The translations under genes were made by a program, and so were the position numbers. DNA of 64,000 nt from the NCBI RefSeq assembly GCF_029338275.1, contig NZ_CP119789.1, positions 2,852,001 through 2,916,000 on the forward strand, in the 5' to 3' direction. Source of the DNA: Haloarcula ordinaria (lineage in GTDB: Archaea; Halobacteriota; Halobacteria; Halobacteriales; Haloarculaceae). The notes below the pieces were generated by a model. It was not told the DNA's origin and made no database searches. It was given only the letters and a program-made list of their open reading frames with translations. Positions 8,309-17,896 of this stretch are shown one piece after another (positions within the stretch are counted from its first letter, which is position 1; the number at the start of each line of letters is the position of its first letter).

Positions 8309-9648
8309 CAGGCCACCTCCTCTATGGCCTCGAGAAACGCGTCCTCGGCCCCGGACCGCTGGGCGGTCGCACAGATCTGGATCAGGTGCTCCCCGACCTT
8401 GTGGACCGCATAGCCCTCGTCGGTCAGGTCTTCGGCGACCACCCGCGCGGGCTGGTCGGTGTGGGCGACGAACTCCCGGAAGTGGTGGCGGTCGTGGACC
8501 GGCGCCTGGAGACCGACCACCTCGTCGAGTTTCGCCGCGAGTCCCCGGGCGCGGGTGACACACGACTCCGCGAGGTCGACCAGGCCGTCGGGGCCGAGCC
8601 ACGCGGCGTGCATCGCCGCCCGGAGCGCGACCCACGCCTGGTTGGTACAGATGTTCGAGGTGGCCCGCTCCTTGCGGATGTGCTGTTCGCGAGTCTGGAG
8701 CGTGAGCGTGTAGGCCCGTCGGCCACTGGCGTCCTCGCTGGCGCCGACGAGACGGCCGGGGACCTGCCTGAGGTACTCCTCGCGCGTGGCGAACAGGCCG
8801 AGGCCGAAGCCGTAGGCCGTCCCGGTGCCGAGCGTGGCCGCATCGCCGACCACCACGTCCGCGCCGACGTCCACGGGGCGTTCGAGCAACGCCATCGCGA
8901 CGGGGTCGGTCCCCAGACAGAACAGTGCGTCGTGGTCGTCGGTGAGTTCGCCGACGGCGTCGGCCCGCTCCTCGACGACGCCGCGGACGGTCGGGGTCTC
9001 GGCGTAGACCATCGCGACGTCCTCGTCCATCGCCGCCGCGAGCGCGTCGACGTCGACACAGCCGTCGTCCATCGGGTAGGACTCGACCGTACAGCCGGGG
9101 CCGTCGACGTAGTTCTCGAGGACGCCGCGTTTCCCATCACGGAGGTGTGCGGGGACCAGGATGCGGTCGCCGGACACCGAGCGGACCCGCTGCGAGAGGG
9201 TCGCGGCCTCGCCCAGCGCCGTCGCGTCGTCGTACATCGAGCAGTTGGCGACGTCCAGTCCGGTCAGCTCCACGAGGAGCGACTGGTACTCGAAGAGGGC
9301 CTGGAGGAACCCCTGTGCGACCTCCGGCTGGTACTGCGTGTAGGAGGTCAGGAACTCCGAGCGCCGTGAAAGGTCGTCGACCACAGACGGTACGTAGTGC
9401 CCGTAGTGGCCGCGGCCCAGGAACTCGGTGAGGTCGTCGTTGCGGGCGAGCAGCGCCTCGATTTCGGTTCTGACCTCGCGTTCGCTGCGGGCCTCGATGT
9501 CGAGGTCGTCCTCGAAGGCCACGGACTCGGGGACGTCGAACAACGATTCGACGTCCGGGACGCCGATGGCGTCCAGCATCGCCGCCGTCTCGCTGGGCGA
9601 GTGCGGTACGTAGGGACTGCCGGTCGTGGGCGGGCCGCTGTCACTCAT
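8308..9648 (-). CDS. gcvPA: glycine dehydrogenase (aminomethyl-transferring) subunit 1
   Basis: 446 residues, the non-PLP-lysine half of the split P-protein that forms an alpha2beta2 complex with GcvPB. Family blocks visible: [20 protein letters not shown] region near residue 75, [35 protein letters not shown] and TSNICTNQA. The ATG at 9646-9648 (MSDSGPP) is preferred; an upstream in-frame GTG would add four residues. It follows gcvH after an 81-base spacer and overlaps gcvPB by one base plus shared ATGA. Confidence 0.95.
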   Translation of the reverse strand: MSDSGPPTTGSPYVPHSPSETAAMLDAIGVPDVESLFDVPESVAFEDDLDIEARSEREVRTEIEALLARNDDLTEFLGRGHYGHYVPSVVDDLSRRSEFLTSYTQYQPEVAQGFLQALFEYQSLLVELTGLDVANCSMYDDATALGEAATLSQRVRSVSGDRILVPAHLRDGKRGVLENYVDGPGCTVESYPMDDGCVDVDALAAAMDEDVAMVYAETPTVRGVVEERADAVGELTDDHDALFCLGTDPVAMALLERPVDVGADVVVGDAATLGTGTAYGFGLGLFATREEYLRQVPGRLVGASEDASGRRAYTLTLQTREQHIRKERATSNICTNQAWVALRAAMHAAWLGPDGLVDLAESCVTRARGLAAKLDEVVGLQAPVHDRHHFREFVAHTDQPARVVAEDLTDEGYAVHKVGEHLIQICATAQRSGAEDAFLEAIEEVA

Positions 9649-9729
9649 CGCGGCGACCACCCTCCCGCGCGGTTGGCATACCTCCGGCTAACGGTGTCAG
9701 GTACATTAGCGTAGTCATCCGGGCGGTCG

Positions 9730-10113
9730 TTACTCGACCTGGTCGCGGTAGTCCGCTGCCGAGAGGAGGTCGTCGAGTTCGGACTCGTCGGCCAGCTCCA
9801 TCTCGAGGAGCCACCCGTCGCCGAAGGGGTCCTCGTTGATGTGTTCGGGTTCGTCGCGCAGCGTCTCGTTGACCGCGGTGACCGTCCCGGCGACGGGCGC
9901 GTAGAGGTCGGAGACGGCCTTGATCGACTCGACGACGCCGAACTCGTCGCCGGTACCCAGTTCGTCGCCCTCGGCCGGCAGTTCGACGAAGACGACGTCG
10001 CCCAGTTCGTCCTGGGCGAAGTCAGTGATACCGACGCGGGCGGTGCCGTCCTCGGTGCGAATCCACTCGTGAGACTCCCTGTACCGGCAGTCTTCGGGAA
10101 CGTCGAAGCTCAT
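9730..10113 (-). CDS. gcvH: glycine cleavage system H protein
   Basis: 127 residues, the lipoyl carrier that shuttles the aminomethyl intermediate between P, T and L proteins. The lipoylation site is Lys65 in [16 protein letters not shown]-terminal [11 protein letters not shown] and [20 protein letters not shown] are the standard H-protein motifs. Its ATG at 10111-10113 overlaps the stop of gcvT by three bases (ATGA type coupling). Confidence 0.96.
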   Translation of the reverse strand: MSFDVPEDCRYRESHEWIRTEDGTARVGITDFAQDELGDVVFVELPAEGDELGTGDEFGVVESIKAVSDLYAPVAGTVTAVNETLRDEPEHINEDPFGDGWLLEMELADESELDDLLSAADYRDQVE

Positions 10114-11201
10114 CTGTCGAGAAACTGCGACGGCCTGGTACGAGTCTTCTTCGGTTCACCACGGACGACCACCCGAACGGACCGCCCGGGCTCCACGTAC
10201 GCTACCGGCAGGTACGCGAGCGCGATGGGGGTATCCAGCGTCGGACTCATCGTCCCGCTGGTGACCGTCCCCAGGTGCTCACCATCTGGCGTGGTGACGT
10301 CGTAGCCGCGTCGCGGGACCCCGCGTTCGACGAGCTCCAGACCGACGAGTTTCTCCTCGACGCCCTCCTCGTGGGCTGCCTCCAGCGCGTCCCGGCCGAC
10401 GAACTCGGTGTCGAGTTTAACGGTCCAGCCGATGCCGGCCTCGTACGGGGTCCGTGGGTTCTCGGTCGGGTGGAAGTCCTGTCCCGAGAGGAGAAAGCCC
10501 ATCTCCAGTCTGAGCGTGTCGCGCGCTCCGAGCCCGCAGGGCTGGCACTCCAGGGCCGCCCACACCGTCTCGGCATCGGCCCACGGACAGAGAATTTCGA
10601 ATCCCTGCTCACCGGTGTACCCGGTCCAGGCGACGAGCGCCTCGACGCCGGCGACGGTCCCCTGAGCGATGTCGAACCGAGAGAGCCGACTCAGGCGGAC
10701 GTCGGTCAGGTCACCGAGGCGGTCCTTCGATTCGGGCCCCTGGACGGCCAGCATCGCGTACTCGTCGGTTCGGTCGGTTACCGTCGCCGTCAGCCCCCAC
10801 GCCTCGCGGTGTGTCTCCCATCGGTCGGTCATCTCGGTATCGTGGCCGGCGTTCGGGACGAACAGGTAGTCCTCGCGCTCGCCGTCGGGGAGCCGGTAGA
10901 CGACCGTATCGTCGAGGATTACGCCGTCCTCGTCAGTTATCGTCGAGTACTGGGCCTCGCCGGGGTCGAGCGCGGTGACGTCGTTGGTCGTCAGCCGCTG
11001 GGTGAGTTTCGTCGCGTCCGGACCCGACACAGTGACCTGTCCCATGTGCGAGACGTCGAACTTCCCGACCGCCGAGCGGACCGCGGCGTGCTCCTCGCGG
11101 ATCGACGCGAACTCCACGGGCATCTCCCAGCCACCGAAGTCAGTGAACCGAGCGCCGGCGTCCTCGTGACGGCCCGCGAGCGGGGACGTTCGGAGTGTCA
11201 T
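10110..11201 (-). CDS. gcvT: glycine cleavage system aminomethyltransferase
   Basis: 363 residues, first gene of the gcv operon. The T protein releases ammonia and passes the one-carbon unit to a reduced pterin. Motifs: N-terminal [21 protein letters not shown], the folate-binding region with MLAVQGPES, and C-terminal [10 protein letters not shown] and IALAYLP. The order gcvT-gcvH-gcvPA-gcvPB on one strand is a complete set apart from the L protein (dihydrolipoamide dehydrogenase), which is not in this window. A GTAATT-like AT-rich patch about 25 bases upstream may be its promoter. Confidence 0.95.
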   Translation of the reverse strand: MTLRTSPLAGRHEDAGARFTDFGGWEMPVEFASIREEHAAVRSAVGKFDVSHMGQVTVSGPDATKLTQRLTTNDVTALDPGEAQYSTITDEDGVILDDTVVYRLPDGEREDYLFVPNAGHDTEMTDRWETHREAWGLTATVTDRTDEYAMLAVQGPESKDRLGDLTDVRLSRLSRFDIAQGTVAGVEALVAWTGYTGEQGFEILCPWADAETVWAALECQPCGLGARDTLRLEMGFLLSGQDFHPTENPRTPYEAGIGWTVKLDTEFVGRDALEAAHEEGVEEKLVGLELVERGVPRRGYDVTTPDGEHLGTVTSGTMSPTLDTPIALAYLPVAYVEPGRSVRVVVRGEPKKTRTRPSQFLDR

Positions 11202-11226
11202 ACGGGCAGAGAGGACGCGAATTACC

Positions 11227-11658
11227 TTACCGTTTGCTTCCCGACACGAACGCGGCCCGACTGATAAACCGAATACTGCGATAGCAAATCGGCTTCGGGG
11301 CGCGAGAGCAAGGGCTCTCGACGGAGCGTGCAGGTATCGAGACTGGTGGTTCGACCCGCGAAGCCAGCGAGTTGCAGATTCTCAGACCAGTAGTGAAGTC
11401 AATCAGCCAGTGCACGGCGCGCAGAGAGCGACCGGGAATCCACTCGCGAAACGGGCCGAGTGATATCGGGGCAACTGACGAGTGTCGGATTCGTCGCTGA
11501 TCTCCGAAATCGTCTGCCGGCCACATCGTGCCGGAGGAGTCGCCGCGAGCGACCACCCCAGCTACGACAGTCAGACCCTGGAGCACCGTCGCCACGGTAC
11601 CGACGAACGCGGAGACGCGTCGCCGTAAGCGAGGTTCCCGAGCGGCCAGGTGTAGCAT
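11227..11658 (-). CDS. doubtful haloarchaeal small membrane protein or its remnant
   Basis: An open frame in the 620-base interval between gcvT and the NYN gene. Its first 45 residues (MLHLAAREPRLRRRVSAF then a hydrophobic stretch VGTVATVLQGLTVVAGVVA) look like a basic N-terminus plus one membrane helix. The rest is unlike a protein: cysteine- and arginine-rich and not acidic, which suggests either a frameshift after about residue 55 or a spurious frame. No other gene or RNA is visible in 11202-11821. Confidence 0.25.
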   Translation of the reverse strand: MLHLAAREPRLRRRVSAFVGTVATVLQGLTVVAGVVARGDSSGTMWPADDFGDQRRIRHSSVAPISLGPFREWIPGRSLRAVHWLIDFTTGLRICNSLASRVEPPVSIPARSVESPCSRAPKPICYRSIRFISRAAFVSGSKR

Positions 11659-11821
11659 GCCCACCAGTCACGCCCCGGAACAAACGAATCCCGAGGCCGT
11701 CTCTGCGTCCACGGTGCGAGTTTCGTATCGCGTATAGTGATTTATCCCGGGGCGACGGGTAGACTCCGGCTCCCCGGGCCGAAGCGCCAGCGATAAACCG
11801 GACCACCGGCGAGAGGTAGCC

Positions 11822-12283
11822 ATGGACCTGTTCCGGCGGTTCTCCGGGGAGCGAGACGAGCCCGACCGGGTGGGCGTGTTCGTCGACGGCCCCAACGTCT
11901 TCCGCAGCGAGTTCGACGTGGACCTAGACGACATCCGCCAGATCGGCGAGTCGTACGGACCACTCGCGGCGACACGGCTCTACGTCGACGAGAACGCCTC
12001 GCCGGGGCTCATCCAGGCGGCCGAGGCCAGGGGGTTCGAAGTGGTGACGACGAGCGGGGACGTCGACGTTCGGCTGGCCGTGGACGCGACGGAAGCGGTC
12101 GTTGCGGACCGCATCGACGTCCTCGTCGTCGCCTCTCGAGACACTGATTTCAAGCCGGTCCTCGAGGTCGCCGCCCGCGAGGGCGTCACGACGGTCGCGC
12201 TCGCGCCGGGCGAGCACGGGCGGTCCGACGCGCTGCAGAACGCCGCCCACGACGCGCTCTCGCTTCGAGGCGACGTCGAATAG
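11822..12283 (+). CDS. NYN-domain (PIN-like) putative ribonuclease
   Basis: 153 residues, one NYN/DUF88 domain. Acidic metal-site residues are visible: VGVFVDGPNVF (Asp22), GDVDVRLAVDA, and VLVVASRDTDFKPVL with the conserved SxDTDF pattern. NYN proteins are metal-dependent RNA nucleases of the PIN superfamily; the RNA target here is unknown. Gene start fits the family (few residues before the first strand). The downstream TatD-like gene begins 43 bases later on the same strand. Confidence 0.88.
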   Translation: MDLFRRFSGERDEPDRVGVFVDGPNVFRSEFDVDLDDIRQIGESYGPLAATRLYVDENASPGLIQAAEARGFEVVTTSGDVDVRLAVDATEAVVADRIDVLVVASRDTDFKPVLEVAAREGVTTVALAPGEHGRSDALQNAAHDALSLRGDVE

Positions 12284-12326
12284 CGGAACGGGAACTGCTT
12301 TTGCCGTGGCGGACGCTGCGCCAGAC

Positions 12327-13177
12327 ATGGACATCGACGACACGCCGGTGCTTGACAACCACCTGCATCTGGACCCGGTCAACGGGCGCGGGGTCGAGGC
12401 CGTCGCGGAGTTCGCCGACCAGGGGGGCACACACCTGCTCGTCTTGAACAAGCCCTCGTGGATGCTCGTCGAAACAGCGACGGACGAGGCGACGTTCCGC
12501 GAGGGGTTCGACCTCACCGTCGAGGTCACCCGCGACGCGACCGACTACCTGGACGGCCGGGCGTGGCCAGTGCTCGGCGTCCATCCGGCGCTCGTCTCGA
12601 AAGCTCGTCGACGACGGGTACACCCCCCGAAGGGGCCCGCGACATCATGCAGGCCGGGCTGGACGTCGCCGCCGAGTACGTCGCCGACGGGACGGCACTG
12701 GCGCTGAAGACGGGGCGACCGCACTACGACGTCGACGACGCCGTCTGGGCGGCGTCGAACGAGGTGATGCGATACGGGTTCGAACTCGGCGCCGAACACG
12801 ACTGTGCCGTCCAGTTGCATACCGAAGGCGGGGAGGACTTCGAAGCGGTCGCTCGGTGGGCCGAAGCCGCAGGGATGGACCGCCGACAGGTGGTGAAACA
12901 CTACTCCGGCGGCCGCCTCCAGGGACCGACCAAGTCCGTCCTGGCCGACAAGGACGAACTCGAACTCGCTGTGGAGGCGGGTGACCCGTTCCTGATGGAG
13001 ACCGACTACATCGACGACCCCGAGCGACCCGGCGCGGTGCTCGGGCCGAAGACAGTCCCCCGGCGCGTCCGGTGGCTGCTCGAAGCGGGACACGACGACG
13101 CCGTCCGGACCGCACACGTCCAGACACCGAAGGACGTCTACGGTATCGACACGGAAGCGGCCCTGGACCGACCCTGA
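12327..13177 (+). pseudogene. TatD-family metal hydrolase, reading frame broken by two 1-base insertions
   Basis: The first part starts MDIDDTPVLDNHLHLDPVNG with the metal-binding HxH motif and runs well to VLGVHPALVSK (about 12603). The protein then needs two frame corrections within 35 bases: one extra A in the run AAA near 12600 and one extra C in the CCCCCC run at 12633-12638. Removing one base from each restores LVDDGYTPEGARDIMQAG and the rest reads cleanly to VYGIDTEAAL and a stop at 13177, including QLHTEGG, HYSGG and METDYIDDP, typical TatD metal and catalytic blocks. Restored length is about 283 residues. Both errors lie in short homopolymers, so sequencing error and real decay are both possible. 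Confidence 0.85.
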
Positions 13178-13211
13178 CGGCCGCGGTACTGAGAACGGGC
13201 CGTCGTGACCA

Positions 13212-13223
13212 ATCTATATAGAT
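13212..13223. repeat. 12-base perfect palindrome upstream of phoU-like gene
   Basis: ATCTATATAGAT is its own reverse complement. It lies in the 314-base AT-rich interval 13178-13491, which otherwise holds no gene. Candidate operator or unused TATA region; function inferred only from position. Confidence 0.4.
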
Positions 13224-13340
13224 ATATTTTGTGATGACTGTGGAACGGTACCATGGGTACTGCTATATGAGTTCACACCGGAAGGTCAAGCAGACAAAGA
13301 TCTCGTAAAACCAGAGTACTGTGGTGAATTACACGGATAT

Positions 13341-13350
13341 CGCTATAGCG
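13341..13350. repeat. 10-base perfect palindrome upstream of phoU-like gene
   Basis: CGCTATAGCG, 142 bases before the phoU-like start codon, in the same gene-free interval as the palindrome at 13212. Might be a binding site for a dimeric regulator. Confidence 0.35.
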
Positions 13351-13459
13351 AAGCGCCAGTACTCAGTCCGAACTGTGCCCCGCCAATCGGCGTTTCGGTT
13401 GCGCCCACAGAAGACGGCCACTGCCGCGACGCTGCGTTTCATATATATTCTCAGCCAGA

Positions 13460-13466
13460 TTTATAG
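13460..13466 (+). promoter_or_regulatory. TATA box of the phoU-like gene
   Basis: TTTATAG centred 29 bases before the ATG at 13492. This is the spacing expected for archaeal TATA elements with transcription starting at or next to the start codon, i.e. a leaderless mRNA. It also supports the ATG at 13492 over upstream in-frame starts. Confidence 0.55.
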
Positions 13467-13491
13467 TCGGTGGGGGATGATAGTGAGATAC

Positions 13492-14490
13492 ATGGAGACA
13501 CGCAAGGTCCAGGTCACGGGCGGGTCGACGTACACAGTCTCGCTACCCAAGGAGTGGGCGACCGAGAACGGAGTCAGTGCGGGCAGCGTCGTCGAGTTCC
13601 ACGACGAGGAGGACCTCCTGTTGCTGTCCCCGCGCCGCGAGGATGACCGGGTCGAGGGGACGCTCGACGTGAGCGCGATGACCGAACCACACGAGCTCAA
13701 GCGAGCGGTGATGACCATGTACGTGAGCGGGTTCGACGTGATTCGGCTGGAGGCGCCCCGAATCACGGCCGAACAGCGCCGCACCGTCCGTGACGCCACA
13801 CAGGGGCTGGTCGGGCTCGAGGTCATCGAGGAGACGGCCGACCACATCGTGCTCCAGGACCTGCTCGACTCCTCGGAGCTGTCGGTCCACAACGCAATCA
13901 CCCGGATGCGACTGGTCTCGCTGACGATGCTCGCGGACGCCGTCGAGGCGCTCGTCGAGGACGACGACGACCTCGCCGAGGATGTCATCCACCGCGACGA
14001 GGACGTCGACCGCCTCTGGTATATGGTCTCACGGGTCTTCCGGACGGTCCTCCGGAACCCCACCGCAGCCAACGAGATCGGGTTCCCGCGCGAGACGGTG
14101 TTCGACTACCAGTCGAGCGCCAGACAGCTCGAACGCATCGCCGACCACGCGACGAAGATCGCCAACCTCGCGCTGGACGTCGGGGAGATATCCGGCGAGA
14201 CCGCGGCGCTCCTCGAGCGCCTGAAAGACGAGGCGACGGCCGTCCCGGAGAAGGCGATGGACGCGCTCCTGACCGACGACTCCGAGGAGGCGGTCGAACT
14301 GGCCAACGAGGCCCGCGGTGAGATACGCGCCGTCGACGACACGGCTCGCGAGGTCGACACCGAAATCCGGGAGTTCGACCCGCAGAGCGCCCAGTTGCTC
14401 GGCCTGGTCGTCGACTCGCTGTCCCGCACGGCAGACTACGGGGGCAACATCGCCGAGAGCGCACTGCAGAAAGCCGCGCCGCGACCCTGA
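13492..14490 (+). CDS. AbrB-PhoU fusion phosphate uptake regulator
   Basis: 332 residues. N-terminal swapped-hairpin AbrB/MazE DNA-binding domain (METRKVQVTGGSTYTVSLPKEWA, residues 1-50) fused to two PhoU helical bundles (about 100-320; RLVSLTMLADAVEAL, HRDEDVDRLWYMVSR, ARQLERIADHATKIANLA). Archaeal proteins of this build are thought to regulate phosphate transport genes. The start at METRKV matches family length and the TATA spacing; the longer open frame upstream adds 57 non-family residues. It converges on ppk1 with only 15 bases between stops, linking it physically to polyphosphate metabolism. Confidence 0.9.
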   Translation: METRKVQVTGGSTYTVSLPKEWATENGVSAGSVVEFHDEEDLLLLSPRREDDRVEGTLDVSAMTEPHELKRAVMTMYVSGFDVIRLEAPRITAEQRRTVRDATQGLVGLEVIEETADHIVLQDLLDSSELSVHNAITRMRLVSLTMLADAVEALVEDDDDLAEDVIHRDEDVDRLWYMVSRVFRTVLRNPTAANEIGFPRETVFDYQSSARQLERIADHATKIANLALDVGEISGETAALLERLKDEATAVPEKAMDALLTDDSEEAVELANEARGEIRAVDDTAREVDTEIREFDPQSAQLLGLVVDSLSRTADYGGNIAESALQKAAPRP

Positions 14491-14505
14491 ATCCGTGGGT
14501 CGTAC

Positions 14506-16977
14506 TCAGTCGTAGAACCGTTCCAATGCCGATGCGGCCCCGTCCCTCGTCTTCAGATACTTCCGGTCGCCGTCGGGCGTCTCTACCGCGTACTCGTAGG
14601 TCTCGCTGTCCGGGACGTACCAGTGATCGGCGTGCCGGTCGAGCGTGTTCTCGGGAGCGAGGCCGCCGTTCGGCGTCGGGTCGGCAACAACGTCGGTTCC
14701 GTCTGCCGAGTCTTTCACACCGCTCTCGGTCGCGTCCACGAGCAGGTCGCCGTCAACCGGATAGTCGGCCAGGACGCCGGTCGACACCTCCTCGTGGCGG
14801 CCGGCCTTCATCGCTTCGCGCATCAGTATCTCCTGTGTGTTGACGACCGGTTCGTCGTCGTCGGGGGTCTGTTGGTCGTACCGACCGTCGCTTCGCATCC
14901 GCCAGCGCTTGCGGTTGTCCGCGAGGATGAGTTCGAGGTTGAACTTCAGCTGCCGACGGATGTCCGGGTCCTCGACGGGCGTGACGGCCTCGACGCGGCT
15001 GTCCAGGTTCCGGGTCATCCAGTCCGCACTCCCGATGTAGTACTCGGGGCCGCCACCGTCGACGACGTCGCCGTCTGCCTGCGACGACGCCGCCCTCGCG
15101 CCGTTCTCGAAGTAGAAGATGCGGGAGTGCTCGAGGAATCGGCCGACCAGCGAGTGCACCTCGATGTTCTCGCTGACGTCGTCGAGGCCCGGTCTGAGCC
15201 GGCAGATGTCCCGGACGATGAGGTCGATGTCGACCCCGGCCATCGAGGCGCGATAGAGTTCTTCGACGATAGCGGGGTCCTCGAGTCCGTTGACCTTCGC
15301 CACGATACGTGCATCCCTTCCTTCGAGGGCATGGTTTGCTTCCCGGCGGATGAACTGGGTGAACTGCTTTCGCATCGTCACTGGGGCGATGAGCAGCTTA
15401 CGGAACCGCTCGTCCATCCCAGGTCCGGTAAAGGAGTTGAACAGCGTCACCAGGTCCTGGCCGATGTCGCGGTCCTCGGTCAGCAGGCCCAGGTCGACGT
15501 AGCCCTTCGCCGTCTCGGAGTGATAGTTTCCGGTTCCCACGTGGGAATAGAGGTTGACGCCGTCGTCCTCTTCCCGGACGACCAGCGCCGTCTTCGTGTG
15601 GGTCTTCAGTCCGATAGTCCCGTAGGCCACGTGGATGCCGTTCTCCTCGAGTCGCCGGACCCACTCGAGGTTGTTCTGCTCGTCGAAGCGCGCCTTCAGT
15701 TCCACCATCACCGCCACCTGCTTGCCGTTCTCGGCGGCGTCGATGAGCGACTGGATGACTTGCGAGTCGCTGGCGGTCCGATAGATAGCAGCCTTCACGG
15801 CTAGCACGTCCGGGTCCTCGGCCGCTTCCGAGAGGAACCGCTGGACGGTCTGCCCGAAGTCGTGATACGGGTGATGGAGGAGGATATCGTCCTCGTCGAT
15901 GTCGTCGAAGACGCTCCCGTCGTCGGCGTTCGCTCCGTCGTCTCCGAACGGGTCGGCCTCCGGTGTCCGGAGTCGAGGGTGGGGCTGTGGCGTCCAGGGG
16001 TCGAGTTTCAGGTCCGGGCGGTCCAGGTCGGTCAGCGACATGAACTCGCGGTAGTCGAGGGGCCCACTGAGCGGGTATATCTCGCGGTCTTCGAGCTCGA
16101 GCTGGCGCTGGAGCGTCTTGCGGATGCGCGGATGTGCGTCGGACTCGATCTCCATCCGCACGACCGTCGCGAAACGGCGCTGTTCGAGCACCTCCTCTAT
16201 CATGTCGATGAGGTCCTCTGCGACCTCCTCGTTGCGCCTGACCTCGGCGTTTCGGGTGAGCCGGAACAGTGCCGTGTCGAGTATCTCGACGTTCGGCAAC
16301 AACAGGTCGAGGTTCTCCCGGATGACCTCCTCAATCAGGACGTATCGCTGGTCGTCACCGATCTGGACCAACCGCGGCCGGTTCGGCGGAATCTTGATGC
16401 GCGTGAACGTCGGGTCCTCGGCGTCGTCCCGACGAGTCAACACCGCAAGCGACAGCGACCGGTTCGAGATGAACGGGAAGGGGTGTGCTGGATCGAAGGA
16501 GAGCGGGGTCAGAGTCGGCAACACCGACTCCTGGAAGTACGCCCGCATCCGGGACCGCTCCTCGGCAGTGAAGTCGTCGTACTCGTGGACATAGATGCCC
16601 TCGTCGGCAAGTGCCGGCCGTATCGTCTCCTCGTAACACTCGGTCTGTCGCTCGAGCATCGGTGCAAGCGTCTCGTGGACCTCCTCGAACTGCTCGACCG
16701 GCGTCCGGCCGTCCGGCGTCTGCTCGGTCACGCCGGCCTCTATCTGCTGTTTCAGGCCGCCGATTCGCTTCATCACGAACTCGTCTAGGTTTCGCGTGAC
16801 GATGGAGAGAAAGCGGACACGCTCGAGTAGGGGGTTCCGCTCGTCAAGTGTCTCGTGGAGGACGCGGCGCTGATAGGCGAGCTCGCTCAGCTCACGGTTC
16901 AGGTACAGCGACGGGTCGTCGAGCGAGACGTCTCCCGGGTCGTAGGGCTCGATGCTTCGCGGCTCCTCGTTGTTCAT
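14506..16977 (-). CDS. ppk1: polyphosphate kinase
   Basis: 823 residues. Reversibly transfers the gamma phosphate of ATP to polyphosphate. Domains: N-terminal helical domain (YLNRELSELAYQRRVL), head domain (SFDPAHPFPFISNRSLSLAV), and two phospholipase-D-like catalytic domains. The phospho-histidine is in SHVGTGNYHSETAKGY and the second catalytic His in FLEHSRIFYFENG. At over 100 residues longer than most PPK1, it has a low-complexity region (about 715-770) and a C-terminal mini-domain ending WYVPDSETYEYAVETPDGD...LERFYD not known to me from other PPK1. It follows the phosphoesterase gene by 4 bases, so they form an operon. Confidence 0.95.
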   Translation of the reverse strand: MNNEEPRSIEPYDPGDVSLDDPSLYLNRELSELAYQRRVLHETLDERNPLLERVRFLSIVTRNLDEFVMKRIGGLKQQIEAGVTEQTPDGRTPVEQFEEVHETLAPMLERQTECYEETIRPALADEGIYVHEYDDFTAEERSRMRAYFQESVLPTLTPLSFDPAHPFPFISNRSLSLAVLTRRDDAEDPTFTRIKIPPNRPRLVQIGDDQRYVLIEEVIRENLDLLLPNVEILDTALFRLTRNAEVRRNEEVAEDLIDMIEEVLEQRRFATVVRMEIESDAHPRIRKTLQRQLELEDREIYPLSGPLDYREFMSLTDLDRPDLKLDPWTPQPHPRLRTPEADPFGDDGANADDGSVFDDIDEDDILLHHPYHDFGQTVQRFLSEAAEDPDVLAVKAAIYRTASDSQVIQSLIDAAENGKQVAVMVELKARFDEQNNLEWVRRLEENGIHVAYGTIGLKTHTKTALVVREEDDGVNLYSHVGTGNYHSETAKGYVDLGLLTEDRDIGQDLVTLFNSFTGPGMDERFRKLLIAPVTMRKQFTQFIRREANHALEGRDARIVAKVNGLEDPAIVEELYRASMAGVDIDLIVRDICRLRPGLDDVSENIEVHSLVGRFLEHSRIFYFENGARAASSQADGDVVDGGGPEYYIGSADWMTRNLDSRVEAVTPVEDPDIRRQLKFNLELILADNRKRWRMRSDGRYDQQTPDDDEPVVNTQEILMREAMKAGRHEEVSTGVLADYPVDGDLLVDATESGVKDSADGTDVVADPTPNGGLAPENTLDRHADHWYVPDSETYEYAVETPDGDRKYLKTRDGAASALERFYD

Positions 16978-16981
16978 GCGC

Positions 16982-17686
16982 CTATGGCAGCGGGACGGAC
17001 TGGGGCTGGACGATGCTGTCCGACGACCGCTCTTGATATGTTTTCGGCGGGTCGACAGTTATCAGTTTCTCCCCATTGGTGTCGTAGGCAGTCAACTGAC
17101 CGCCGTAGACGCAGCCAGTGTCGAGCCCGACGGCCCAGTCGGTGACGTGGGGCGCTGCAAGGACCGTGTGACCGAAGTAGATACGGGGACCCTCGCGGCG
17201 TGCCTCGAACCAGTAGGGGCGGTCGTAGCTCCCGTCCGGGACGAGCGAGCGCATGTTCAGCAGCTCCGTCAGCGAGTGTTCGACGACGGGTTTCCGGTGG
17301 TCGACGCCGCCGTGGGCGACCATGGCGCCGTCCCACGAGATGACCGCGGGCATCGACTCGATGAACTCGAGGTCGGCGTCGGTCAGCGCGTCGATAGACT
17401 TGCGGCCGTCGATCAGCTTCTGTTCGTTGTTGCCGCGGACGCTCACGAGGTTCGGTCGGTCGCGGACGATGTCGACGACCCCCTTGCTGTCGGGCCCCTT
17501 CCGGACCAGGTCACCGACGAAGACCACCAGTTCGCTCTCGCTCGGGTCGAGCGTCTCGAGGAGTTGTTCGAGGGTGCCACGGCAGCCGTGAACGTCCCCG
17601 ACGACGTAGATGTTGTCCCACTGGGTGCGGTCGATTCGTCGGTGTGCGGCATCGAGCGTCGGGTTGAGTGTCGGTCCAGCGTTCAT
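16982..17686 (-). CDS. calcineurin-like metallophosphoesterase (PPP/Ap4A-hydrolase-like)
   Basis: 234 residues. Metal-site motifs of the PPP superfamily in order: GDVHGCRGTLEQLL, FVGDLVRKGPDS, VRGNNEQKL (GNxE in place of GNHE), MVAHGGVDHR, and C-terminal YFGHT and VGLDTGCVYGGQLTA. These match small bacterial/archaeal serine/threonine- or diadenosine-tetraphosphate-directed phosphatases; substrate cannot be told. It is the first gene of an operon with ppk1, so a role in phosphate or polyphosphate turnover is plausible. Confidence 0.9.
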   Translation of the reverse strand: MNAGPTLNPTLDAAHRRIDRTQWDNIYVVGDVHGCRGTLEQLLETLDPSESELVVFVGDLVRKGPDSKGVVDIVRDRPNLVSVRGNNEQKLIDGRKSIDALTDADLEFIESMPAVISWDGAMVAHGGVDHRKPVVEHSLTELLNMRSLVPDGSYDRPYWFEARREGPRIYFGHTVLAAPHVTDWAVGLDTGCVYGGQLTAYDTNGEKLITVDPPKTYQERSSDSIVQPQSVPLP

Positions 17687-17896
17687 GTGTATCGGTCACC
17701 GCTCCCGTGGCGGAGTATGTATCAGTTCATACGACCGACCACACTTAGGCAGTTTATATGTTCGCTATATATCCGTCCGTAGGAATATAGTTCGCTCAGT
17801 TCTCCGGAGGCCACTGCTGCGTAGGGACCCTGTCGCTGGACCGGCGCCGTCGCTACGGGAGGTGGTGGGGAGCGAGAAAACCGACTCGGTTCCGCC

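Noticed and set aside
7007..8413. 468-codon plus-strand frame opposite gcvPB
   Set aside because: Arg/Val/Gly-rich antisense product without any motif.
8309..8635. Upstream extension of gcvPB to 589 codons
   Set aside because: The extra part is gcvPA read in a shifted frame; the family start MEYDQARW and the ATGA overlap fix the true start at 8308.
13321..13491. 57-residue N-terminal extension of the PhoU-like regulator
   Set aside because: The extension crosses the TATA box and a palindrome and does not match the family; the ATG at 13492 is better.
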